Source of the DNA: Ktedonosporobacter rubrisoli
Lineage (GTDB): Bacteria > Chloroflexota > Ktedonobacteria > Ktedonobacterales > Ktedonobacteraceae
Direction: 5' to 3'
DNA: 64,000 nt
Assembly (NCBI RefSeq): GCF_004208415.1
Contig: NZ_CP035758.1
Span: forward strand, 7,750,001 to 7,814,000
A program made the translations under genes and the position numbers. How positions within the stretch are numbered: the first letter of the stretch is position 1; the number at the start of each line of letters is the position of its first letter. The notes below the pieces were generated by a model. It was not told the DNA's origin and ran no database searches. It worked only from the letters and a program-made list of their open reading frames with translations. This document shows, piece after piece, positions 50,443 through 57,427 of this stretch.

Positions 50443-51458
50443 ATGGTCTATCGTCCCACGGCCCGCGTGCTCACAGTTTTAGAGTTGTTGCAGGCGCATG
50501 GCCGCATGACTGGTGCGCAGTTGGCGCGCCGGTTAGAGGTAGATATTCGCACTGTACGTAATTATGTGCAGACCTTGCAGGATATGGGGATTCCTGTAGA
50601 AGCCGAGCGCGGCCGCTATGGGGCCTATCGCTTGCGCCCGAGCTACAAACTGCCACCACTGATCTTTAGCGAGGATGAGTCTCTGGCCCTGACCCTGGCC
50701 TTGCTTGTTGCTCGTCAGTCCGAACTGGCAACAATGGTCCCGGCCTTTGCTGGCGTCCAGGCCAAGGTTGAGCGCGTGCTTCCCCAGGAAACGCGCTTAC
50801 GTATTCAGGCCGTAGAGCAGACCGTGGCCCTTGAGAATCTACCGCCACGGGCCCCGCTCTCGGGCCCAACCATCTTGCTACTCAGTTCGGCTATTCAGCG
50901 AGGGCGACGCGTTCTCCTGCATTATCGCTCTGCACGCCAAGATATAACGGAACGGGCCTTTGATCCATATGGGATCGCTCATCACAAGGGATTCTGGTAT
51001 ACCATCGGCTACTGCCACTTGCGGCGCGGGCAACGTCTCTTCCGCGTGGATCGCATCGTGAAGATTGAGATGAGCAACGAGACCTTTTCCCCCAGCCCAA
51101 TTTTCCGGCCCTTGCAGCGGTACAACAGGCTCTGGCCTTGGTTCCCCGCGCCTGGCAGGTCGAGGTATGGCTGGAGACCACGCTTGCCGAGGCCCAGCGC
51201 CAGACGAGGTTTCCCCGAGCCTTCTTTACTGAGGACGAGGGCGGCGTGCTCTTGCGCATGGATGTTGAGGATTTACCCTGGATGGTTCAGGCCCTGGCCG
51301 GCCTTGACTTTCCTTTTGTTATCAAGCAGCCGCCCGAATTGTGTGCAGTTCTGAGCCAGCATGCCCAGGCTCTACTAGACTATGCCCGGCGTAGTGAGCG
51401 GGTCGGTACTAGCAACTCAGCTGTGCAGCAGAAAGAGGGCAGCGAGCCGGAATTGTAG
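50443..51458 (+). pseudogene. HTH-WYL transcriptional regulator (DeoR-like), frameshifted
   Basis: Frame 1 (50443-51354) starts with helix-turn-helix LLQAHGRMTGAQLARRLEVDIRTVRNYVQTL, then the WYL domain up to DRIVKIEMSNETFSPSPIFRPL. From there the sensible reading continues in another frame as AVQQALALVPRAWQVEVWLETTLAEA to 51458. One extra C near the CCC at 51109-51111 (or within about 51084-51120) restores a 338-aa protein. WYL proteins sense ligands or nucleic acids and repress neighbours. As written, the C-terminal WCX part is lost, so the regulator is either broken or mis-sequenced. Confidence 0.85.
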
Positions 51459-51592
51459 TAAGCGTGCCTTTGCCTGCTACTCTCGACTTTAAAAAGGCAC
51501 ACACGTGCTTCACGCTCTGGAGCCCATCAATCCCGGTTCTTCCCAGGATAACTGAGGCTCTTGACAATGCTTCACTCAGGGGATATCCTATA

Positions 51593-51614
51593 AACGTGAC
51601 GTTAACGTAATGTT
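51593..51614 (+). promoter_or_regulatory. MerR-type operator upstream of its own gene
   Basis: A 22-bp near-palindrome centred on GTTAAC, with arms AACGTGACGTT and AACGTAATGTT, two mismatches from the perfect copy at 52037-52058. It lies 4 bp downstream of a possible promoter (TTGACA 51561-51566, 17-bp spacer, TATCCT 51584-51589), at the expected transcription start. Confidence 0.75.
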
Positions 51615-51630
51615 TTTTCTTGAGGTTGAA

Positions 51631-52023
51631 ATGATGGATGAGCGCATGCGCATTGGTGATCTGAGTGAGCGTGCGGGCGTAACGCCGCGTACTGTGCGCT
51701 ATTACGAGAGTCTTAGATTGCTGCCGCCCGCTGAGCGTGAAGGCCACGGCCAGCATTACTATACTGAGGAGACGCTGGCCCGCTTGCGCAAAATAGATCA
51801 GTTAAAGCAGCTTGGGCTCAGCCTTGAAGAGATACGTGACGTCATCGATCTCTATTTCAGTGACCCCAGTGGCGTACAGCCGAAGCAAAGGGTGCTAGCC
51901 ATCCTGCGCCAGCACATGGTCGAGACTGAGCAGAAGATTGGCGCGCTCGAAGCATTCAGGGCTGATTTACAATCCCATATCCGGCGCTTTGAGCGCTGGC
52001 TTGAGGAGAGAGAGCATCTATAG
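51631..52023 (+). CDS. MerR-family transcriptional regulator
   Basis: 130 aa from the ATG at 51631, five bases after TTGAGG; the longest frame would start in the operator. The winged helix-turn-helix reads MRIGDLSERAGVTPRTVRYYESLRLL and HYYTEETLARLRKIDQLKQLGLSLEEIRDVI, followed by a dimerising coiled coil (about 85-125). No Cys pattern for metal. The related operator upstream of the next gene shows that it probably controls both itself and that dehydrogenase. Confidence 0.93.
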   Translation: MMDERMRIGDLSERAGVTPRTVRYYESLRLLPPAEREGHGQHYYTEETLARLRKIDQLKQLGLSLEEIRDVIDLYFSDPSGVQPKQRVLAILRQHMVETEQKIGALEAFRADLQSHIRRFERWLEEREHL

Positions 52024-52036
52024 TTTTTTTACCCTG

Positions 52037-52058
52037 AACATGACGTTAACGTCATGTT
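52037..52058 (+). promoter_or_regulatory. Perfect 22-bp palindromic operator before the dehydrogenase gene
   Basis: AACATGACGTT (52037-52047) followed directly by its exact complement (52048-52058). It is 36 bp before the dehydrogenase start codon and just upstream of a -10-like GATAAT (52065-52070), so it would cover the -35 region. It matches the copy before the MerR gene. Confidence 0.82.
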
Positions 52059-52093
52059 TGATATGATAATTCATTTAAAAGGAGTGATTGAAT

Positions 52094-52927
52094 ATGAGTG
52101 AAACGCTTGGATTTATCGGTTTAGGCCGCCTGGGTCTGCCCTCAGCTGCCAATCTTCTCAGTTCCGGGTATGCTCTGCGCGTATACAACCGTACAGCGAG
52201 CAAGGCCGAACCTCTGCTGGCTAAGGGTGCGCAACTGGCGAGCCGTCCGGCCGAGGTTGTGACGCCCGGTGGAATTGTGATAACCCTGGTCTGGGATGAT
52301 GCGGCGGTGGAAAGCGTGGTCATGAGCGAGGGCTTTCTAGAGCAACTGGGACCAGGCGGGATACATGTTGGGATGAGCACGATAGCGCCGGAGACATCAA
52401 GAAAGCTGGCGGCCATGCATGCTGAGCACGGCAGCACCTATCTCGATGCCCCAATCTTTGGCACGCCAGAATCAGCCAACTCGCGTACACTCTGGATACC
52501 GCTTTCAGGTCCAAAGCCAGCCAAAGAGCGCGTTCGTCCGATCCTGCAGGCCATGGGAGGACAGGGGATCGTCGATTTTGGCGAAGAGGTTGGCGCTGGC
52601 AATATCGTCAAAATCGTGGGCAACTTCTTAATCATGTCGGCCGGGCTCTCGCTACACGAAGCGCTGTCAATGGCTCAGCATAACGGCGTCGATCCAAAGG
52701 CTGTGTTCGAAATGCTAACCACCTCGCCTGCCTTATTCCCTGCTCCCATCTATCAACGCCATGGCAAGTACATGGTCGAGAATCTCGATCAGCGTCCTTA
52801 CGCTGGCTCCCAGATACCCTTGAAGGATGTCGGCCTCTTTAAAGAGAGCGCACGACAGACCGAATCATCCGCAGCTATCGCAGATCTTTTGCTCAATCTC
52901 TTACAAGGCGAGCAGGCAGATAAGTAG
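52094..52927 (+). CDS. NAD(P)-dependent beta-hydroxyacid dehydrogenase family protein
   Basis: 277 aa from the ATG at 52094, nine bases after AAGGAG. The N-terminal Rossmann domain starts LGFIGLGRLGLPSAANLLSSGYALRVYNRTASKA (GxGxxG). It has DAPIFGTPESANSRTLWIPLSG for the substrate-binding loop and GAGNIVKIVGNFLIMSAGLSLHEALSM with the catalytic Lys. It belongs to the 3-hydroxyisobutyrate dehydrogenase/glyoxylate reductase superfamily; the substrate is unknown. Control by the adjacent MerR protein is inferred from the shared palindrome. Confidence 0.88.
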   Translation: MSETLGFIGLGRLGLPSAANLLSSGYALRVYNRTASKAEPLLAKGAQLASRPAEVVTPGGIVITLVWDDAAVESVVMSEGFLEQLGPGGIHVGMSTIAPETSRKLAAMHAEHGSTYLDAPIFGTPESANSRTLWIPLSGPKPAKERVRPILQAMGGQGIVDFGEEVGAGNIVKIVGNFLIMSAGLSLHEALSMAQHNGVDPKAVFEMLTTSPALFPAPIYQRHGKYMVENLDQRPYAGSQIPLKDVGLFKESARQTESSAAIADLLLNLLQGEQADK

Positions 52928-53132
52928 GGGAGCCCGGCGGACAGTTCGTTGAGCGAGGTAGCGAGCGGTTTCCTGCGATAAGCCTGGCTGCTCACTACCT
53001 GGCCGTACTGTAAGTGTGGAAAACTGTATTGATATATAGGGGCGAAGTTCAAGGAGCAGCTGACGCTAGAAGCACGAAGCGTTGTTGCAAGAAAAACTAG
53101 CTAGCAAACTGTGCATCTACTGTTAACATGTA

Positions 53133-53141
53133 TGCTATAAT
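53133..53141 (+). promoter_or_regulatory. Extended -10 promoter of the propeller lipoprotein gene
   Basis: TG (53133-53134), C, then TATAAT (53136-53141), an extended -10 with no good -35, about 55 bp before the lipoprotein start. Confidence 0.5.
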
Positions 53142-53195
53142 CTCTTCCAATAATCCTTTTTTTGAATTATTCCAGGATATTAGAAAGAGCAAAGC

Positions 53196-54239
53196 ATGCA
53201 GTTCCTTTTTCACTACGATCGAAGCCGCATCTCCTGGCATACCGCACTTGCCCTTCTCCTGATGGGTATGCTGCTCCTGGTGGGATGCGAAAATACATCC
53301 CCGGCGCCACAGAAGAGCAGCGTTCCAACTCCGCGCGCGACAGCTACCCCAGATCCAGGCAAGATCACCGAGTTTCCTGTCAACGCGCTTCTTGCTGGAC
53401 TCACTGCTGGGCCAGATGGGGCTATCTGGTTCACAGAGCAATACGGAGTAGCTAAAGGGATCGGGCGCATCACCTCACAGGGACAGATAAGCGAGTTTGC
53501 CACTCCCACGTATAATAGCCTCCCTCAAGGAATTACCAGCGGACCGGATGGAGCTCTCTGGTTTACGGAACTGGCGATTGACAAGATAGGGCGCATCACG
53601 GTGCAAGGACAGTTCACTGAGTTTGCCACCCCTACGCATGATAGCCTCCCGGAAGAGATTACCAGCGGACCGGATGGGGCGCTCTGGTTTACGGAATTCA
53701 CTGGAAACAAAATTGGACGCATCACTACACAGGGGCAGATAAGCGAGTTTACACTTCCAACATCCAATAGTTCACCTGATGCGATTACAGCCGGGCCAGA
53801 CGGGACGCTCTGGTTTACGGAATTTAAGGGAAACAAGATAGGACGCATCACTACACAAGGGCAGATAAGCGAGTTCACGCTTCCAACACCCGGTAGCCAA
53901 CCAAATAGGATAACGGCAGGACCGGATGGGGCGCTCTGGTTTACTGCAAAAAAGATGAGCAAGATAGGGCGCATCACGGTGCAGGGGCAGTTCAGTGAGT
54001 ATCCGATTCCCGCGCCCGGTAATGCTCCGGCCTTTGGAATAACGGCAGGGCCGGATGGGGCGCTCTGGTTTTCTTCAGATCGCTATGGCTTATTGGGACG
54101 CATCACTACGCAGGGCAAAATCACTGAATTTCCTGATGCGATGCCTGCGGATATTACCAGCGGACCGGATGGGACGCTCTGGTTTACCGAAAGTTCTAAC
54201 AAGATAGGGCGCCTGGTGCTTCAGCCCGCATCGTCATAG
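53196..54239 (+). CDS. Lipoprotein with seven-bladed Vgb-like beta-propeller
   Basis: 347 aa. A hydrophobic signal ends in the lipobox LLVGC (Cys31), so it is probably a surface lipoprotein. After a short Thr/Pro linker there are seven repeats of about 42 residues, each with a TSGPDGALWFTE-like core (ITAGPDGTLWFTE, ITSGPDGALWFTE and variants) and GRITTQGQISEF. This is the streptogramin lyase (virginiamycin B lyase) fold. Whether it is a lyase is doubtful, since such propellers also serve as binding scaffolds. The blade repeats are also close at the DNA level, pointing to recent duplication or gene conversion. Confidence 0.88.
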   Translation: MQFLFHYDRSRISWHTALALLLMGMLLLVGCENTSPAPQKSSVPTPRATATPDPGKITEFPVNALLAGLTAGPDGAIWFTEQYGVAKGIGRITSQGQISEFATPTYNSLPQGITSGPDGALWFTELAIDKIGRITVQGQFTEFATPTHDSLPEEITSGPDGALWFTEFTGNKIGRITTQGQISEFTLPTSNSSPDAITAGPDGTLWFTEFKGNKIGRITTQGQISEFTLPTPGSQPNRITAGPDGALWFTAKKMSKIGRITVQGQFSEYPIPAPGNAPAFGITAGPDGALWFSSDRYGLLGRITTQGKITEFPDAMPADITSGPDGTLWFTESSNKIGRLVLQPASS

Positions 54240-54246
54240 ATTCTCT

Positions 54247-54465
54247 GTGGTTGTTTACTTTGAGGCGTTTGCCACTTTGTGTGCGTATAGCGGTCAGAAC
54301 ATTGGGCGCGCTTTGCTGCACCAGGCCGAGCGATATACGCGGAAGTTTGATAGAATGGTGATCTGGCTTGATTACTGGCCCGAGAACGCGGCCCAGGTGC
54401 GCTACTATCAGCGTAATGGGCGTTGTCCCGCATGGCCAGCTCTTCGGGAAACAGATCACTCGTAG
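54247..54465 (+). pseudogene. Truncated GNAT acetyltransferase remnant
   Basis: Only the C-terminal half of a GNAT domain remains: GQNIGRALLHQAERYTRKF is the acetyl-CoA pyrophosphate loop and following helix, and VIWLDYWPENAAQVRYYQRNG the last strands. The N-terminal half has no matching DNA, because the propeller gene stops 8 bp earlier. The end is also shifted: after QRNG, removing one base would give VVPHGQLFGKQITR instead of RCPAWPALRETDHS. Most likely a gene fragment. Confidence 0.75.
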
Positions 54466-54503
54466 ATCAAGCTAGCTAAACTTTACGCTATAAGAAGCTC
54501 AGC

Positions 54504-55397
54504 TCACTTGTCATCTTGTCGAGAGAAAAACTGGGAAACCTGATAAGCATCGGTCGGCATGCGCTCCTGAAGAATGTCTTCCATGCGGAGCTGCACGTCC
54601 TGTTTGGTTTTCGGGTGTGTGAGGATATAGAATTTCTCCTCGACAATAGCCTCGAAGACCGCCTCTGCTACCTGGGAAGGTGGGAGAGAAGCCTCAACTA
54701 GCTTGTGCATGGCTTCTATTATGGCTGCCATCTGTTGTGGATTTGTTGGCTGCTCCTGCGAGGCATTCTGTAAAGCCTGTGGACGATTTCGTTCGGCGTC
54801 AAGGATGCGCGTATTTACCCATTCGGGACATAGAACAGAAGCCTTCAGCTTGGCTCCTTGCGCGGCAAGTTCCAGGGCCAGGGTCTCGGAGAGGGTGATA
54901 ATCCCACTCTTGCTTACTTTGTATGGTCCACCGCCTGCACTTGAGACCAGGCCAGCAGCAGAGGCCGTATTGACTATATGACCCTCGCTATCCTGCGCGA
55001 GCATGCGCGGCACAAAAAAGTGAACGCCGTGGATGGCTCCCCACAGGTTGACCCCTAGCACCCACTGCCAATCGGCCACGCTGCTCATCCAGGTAGTCGT
55101 GCCGGCGCTGACCCCGGCATTATTGCATAGCAAGTGTACGGCTCCAAAGGTCTGAAAGGCGAGATTAGCCAGGTTCGCGACCTCTTGGGCCTGCGAGACG
55201 TCGGTGCGTACGGCTAGAACCTCGGCCCCGTTGGCCTTAAATTCTGCCTCTGTTTGCTTGAGGGCACCCTCCTCGACATCGGCCAGGACGACTTTCATGC
55301 CTTCTTGCGCACTCTTTTCGGCCAACGCTCGTCCGATGCCGCTGGCTGCTCCGGTCACTACAGCGACTTTTCCCTTGAAGTCCTTCATGCTAAACAT
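54504..55397 (-). CDS. Short-chain dehydrogenase/reductase
   Basis: 297 aa; the first ATG has GGAG seven bases upstream. Cofactor motif VAVVTGAASGIGRALAEK, NNAGVSAG, and the active-site YKVSKSGIITLSETLALEL with Ser in NTASAAGLVSS. The end has an extra helical segment (LPPSQVAEAVFEAIVEEKFYILTHP). A classical SDR, substrate unknown. It is convergent with the GNAT fragment, and the stem at 55459-55488 separates it from the gene upstream. Confidence 0.88.
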   Translation of the reverse strand: MFSMKDFKGKVAVVTGAASGIGRALAEKSAQEGMKVVLADVEEGALKQTEAEFKANGAEVLAVRTDVSQAQEVANLANLAFQTFGAVHLLCNNAGVSAGTTTWMSSVADWQWVLGVNLWGAIHGVHFFVPRMLAQDSEGHIVNTASAAGLVSSAGGGPYKVSKSGIITLSETLALELAAQGAKLKASVLCPEWVNTRILDAERNRPQALQNASQEQPTNPQQMAAIIEAMHKLVEASLPPSQVAEAVFEAIVEEKFYILTHPKTKQDVQLRMEDILQERMPTDAYQVSQFFSRQDDK

Positions 55398-55458
55398 TTC
55401 CTTTCTCCATAGGGACTACGTTCTTCCAACATATCTATTTATATTACAGCGATCAAAG

Positions 55459-55488
55459 AAAGGCAGCCGTATACAGCAGGCTGCCTTT
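55459..55488 (-). terminator. Terminator of the GNAT gene
   Basis: Perfect 10-bp stem AAAGGCAGCC (55459-55468) with complement (55479-55488), 10-nt loop, followed on the minus strand by CTTTGATC. It lies 135 bp past the GNAT stop and upstream of the SDR promoter region. Confidence 0.6.
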
Positions 55489-55622
55489 CCCTGGGTACAT
55501 GTATCTTCTTTCGTTGATATAGAGCTGGAAAGCGCGGAACCCTATTTGACAGTCAAGGAAAGAGTGTAGCGGATGATAAGCAGTTTTTCCAGCGAGCTTG
55601 TACTGCTGTATATTTGCTCGGG

Positions 55623-56099
55623 CTAGCCTGGATCAAGCGTTTTGGCCATCATGACGTTGCTCATCTCGTAGCCTAACTTTTGATACATCTGCAGGGCCGC
55701 ATGATTTTTCCCAAAGACATGCAAGGAGATCCGCGTGTATCCAAGCTCCCGTACTTTGTGCTCCATCTCGCGAAACGCTTGAGAGGCATATCCCTGGCGC
55801 CGAAATGTTTCATCGATACGCACATCATAGACGAATGCAGTATCCTTTCCATGGCCATCTTGCGTAGCAAACCAGAGTATACCAACCTTTTGCTGTGCTT
55901 CATTAACGATGGTAAATAGATAATGGTTCGGCGTAGCTACGCCTGCTGGCAACAAACTATAAGTATCTTTTCTTGCCTTCTCTAATGCCTCCTCCTCTGC
56001 CCATTGGCCATCCTCGACATGACCCTGAGCATACTCGACAATCACTGGCTCTATGAAGTGTTGAAATTCTGCATCCGTCATGGGCTGTAAAGTTACCAT
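55623..56099 (-). CDS. GNAT-family N-acetyltransferase
   Basis: 158 aa. Intact GNAT fold: VGILWFATQDGHGKDTAFVYDVRIDETFRRQGYASQAFREMEHKV contains the RRQGYA acetyl-CoA motif (about 107-112), and ISLHVFGKNHAALQMYQKLGYEM the motif B strand. Substrate unknown. A good promoter lies upstream at 56140-56168. Single gene. Confidence 0.9.
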   Translation of the reverse strand: MVTLQPMTDAEFQHFIEPVIVEYAQGHVEDGQWAEEEALEKARKDTYSLLPAGVATPNHYLFTIVNEAQQKVGILWFATQDGHGKDTAFVYDVRIDETFRRQGYASQAFREMEHKVRELGYTRISLHVFGKNHAALQMYQKLGYEMSNVMMAKTLDPG

Positions 56100-56139
56100 A
56101 CGGCACCTTTCCTCTAACTTTAAATTTTCTATGAGGAAA

Positions 56140-56168
56140 AGTGTAGCAAAGATGGTTTAGCTTTACAA
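56140..56168 (-). promoter_or_regulatory. Promoter of the GNAT gene
   Basis: On the minus strand TTGTAA (56163-56168), 17-bp spacer, TACACT (56140-56145), about 40 bp before the start codon. The -35 falls at the edge of the hairpin arm at 56151-56163. Confidence 0.65.
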
Positions 56169-56223
56169 GAGCGTATAGCCATGCTTTAAGCAAGCGTTGT
56201 AAGCGATGGCAAGCTAAACCATC
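56151..56223 (-). repeat. 73-bp inverted-repeat element after the small-gene operon
   Basis: Perfect 13-bp arms GATGGTTTAGCTT (56151-56163) and complement (56211-56223) with a 47-nt interior that can pair further (TTTACAA with TTGTAA). It may end the small-gene transcript on the minus strand; its left arm carries part of the GNAT promoter. Same overall length as the unrelated hairpin at 34314-34386. Confidence 0.55.
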
Positions 56224-56312
56224 GTTGTGGTAAAGAAACTCAAGCAAACAGAGCAGTTAATCGCTTGGTAGACCGTTCGCAATTCCGGGCCATTTACCAA
56301 TAACTACAGATT

Positions 56313-56513
56313 TTACGTCTCTTCACTGTTTGGGCGGACGAAGCCAGCTTTGGGGCCAAGAATGGCCTGTATCTTGCCGTTGAGGAGCAGAACTGTGCGG
56401 ACCTGGACATATTCGGCCTTGTGGCCCGCTTCGAGAAATACTTTGCGCGCCTTCTCGCCATTCTTGCCTCGATAGAGGAGGCGCTTGTCTGCCCGGACCC
56501 GATAGCGGTTCAT
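56313..56513 (-). CDS. Small basic protein, third gene of coupled trio
   Basis: 66 aa: YRVRADKRLLYRGKNGEKAR then KVFLEAGHKAEYVQVRTVLL, ending in GFVRPNSEET. Not recognised. The start lies in an ATGA overlap with the previous gene, which supports it as a real coding sequence. The pattern (basic, alternating beta-like stretches) would suit a small nucleic-acid-binding or toxin-like protein, but that is speculation. Confidence 0.55.
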   Translation of the reverse strand: MNRYRVRADKRLLYRGKNGEKARKVFLEAGHKAEYVQVRTVLLLNGKIQAILGPKAGFVRPNSEET

Positions 56514-56737
56514 CGGCGTTCCTCCTGATACACAATAACGAACTGGTCGAGGGCATAGTTGGTGCCGGTGAGCTCGTTAAAGGTGGCAAGGATGATCGCG
56601 GCGTCGTCCCTGCGCATGGGGTGTCCCAGGAGCAGGTCCCAGATGATGTAGGGATGCCGATTGCTCTCCCGCGCCAGGACAAGCAAGGAAACGTTGTGCT
56701 GCCACTGAAATAGCCGATAAAACGAGATGCCGTTCAT
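56510..56737 (-). CDS. Small XRE-like helix-turn-helix protein, second gene of coupled trio
   Basis: 75 aa. The central part (LARESNRHPYIIWDLLLGHPM, then RRDDAAIILATFNELTG) fits a compact XRE-like helix-turn-helix, with TNYALDQFVIVY as last strand. The segment RDDAAIILATFNELTG resembles phage-type small regulators. Start overlaps the preceding stop (ATGA) and its stop overlaps the next start (ATGA). Unnamed family; DNA binding is inferred from the pattern only. Confidence 0.6.
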   Translation of the reverse strand: MNGISFYRLFQWQHNVSLLVLARESNRHPYIIWDLLLGHPMRRDDAAIILATFNELTGTNYALDQFVIVYQEERR

Positions 56738-57000
56738 GGCTGTGACTGCTCATGCTGTGGCTCGACGTGCGCATCATTTATCTCGATAACGATATCGATT
56801 GCGCGCTCTTCTCCGACCAGGCTGCTGAGTTCCTCGTAATGGCGGCCAATGCCCTGCATGCGCGCCTGAATAAAATCGTGTTGGGCGGTCTGGGCCAGAC
56901 CATACAAGCCACGCTGCGCGGCGAGATATTCTTCCTGGATGGACTGGCGCAGCCGTGCCACCTCGCTACGGTTGATCTGATCGTGCTTCTCTTGCCTCAT
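56734..57000 (-). CDS. Small helical protein, first gene of coupled trio
   Basis: 88 aa from the ATG at 57000, which has GGGGAGG nine bases upstream; the longer frame begins at an ATG without a site. Mostly helical and charged (SEVARLRQSIQEEYLAAQRGL; QARMQGIGRHYEELSSLVGEE), so a coiled-coil or adaptor is likely. No family recognised. It opens a strictly coupled operon with the next two small genes, each overlapping by 4 bp. Confidence 0.6.
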   Translation of the reverse strand: MRQEKHDQINRSEVARLRQSIQEEYLAAQRGLYGLAQTAQHDFIQARMQGIGRHYEELSSLVGEERAIDIVIEINDAHVEPQHEQSQP

Positions 57001-57427
57001 AGATTTTATCCTCCCCGAGTTGTCTAAGGAGCCCGCCTGAATGCTCAAAAGGGCTGTCCAGGAGCGCGCATCAGGGATAGGAGACACATGTACAGCTTCA
57101 TGCTCCCGGACAGGACCAGCGAAGCGACGGGATTACACGGGCGCAAGTCCGCCGCTTCGGGATTCGCTATGAACAGGTGGACAGCCGTATTCATAGGAAC
57201 CAGTAGGAAGTGTAGCTTATGATGGGAAGGACAAACTAGCATAAAAAGGTGCAAAGCCCTATTTGATTTTGCATGAAGATTTGCGAATACAAATGAATAT
57301 CCGAAGATATGACAGAGATGCAAATAGCTGCAAATGGGTAAAATAAAAACTGTAAGGTTTGTAAATGCGGATAAAGTAAAATTAGCACGCTTAAAGCAAG
57401 CGTGCTAAGAAGAGGAGAGCTATCTAA
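57001..57427. other. Region upstream of the small-gene trio with hairpins
   Basis: About 430 bp. A stem CTGTCCAGGAGC (57054-57065) and GCTCCCGGACAG (57102-57113), 11 of 12 pairs, is followed by a second fold in which GAAGCG at about 57122 pairs with CGCTTC near 57160. Both lie in the leader of the trio, on the side of its start codon. A clear promoter was not found. The XRE gene terminator (57382-57408) occupies the right end. Confidence 0.4.
57382..57408 (-). terminator. Terminator of the XRE-TPR gene
   Basis: Perfect 11-bp stem TTAGCACGCTT (57382-57392), AAAGC loop, complement (57398-57408), followed on the minus strand by TTTTACTTT; 19 bp past the gene's stop codon. Confidence 0.88.

Noticed and set aside
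53400..54200. Regularly spaced repeats of about 126 bp, at first reminiscent of a CRISPR-like array
   Set aside because: They are in frame, encode TSGPDGALWFTE blades and have no unique spacers of constant length.
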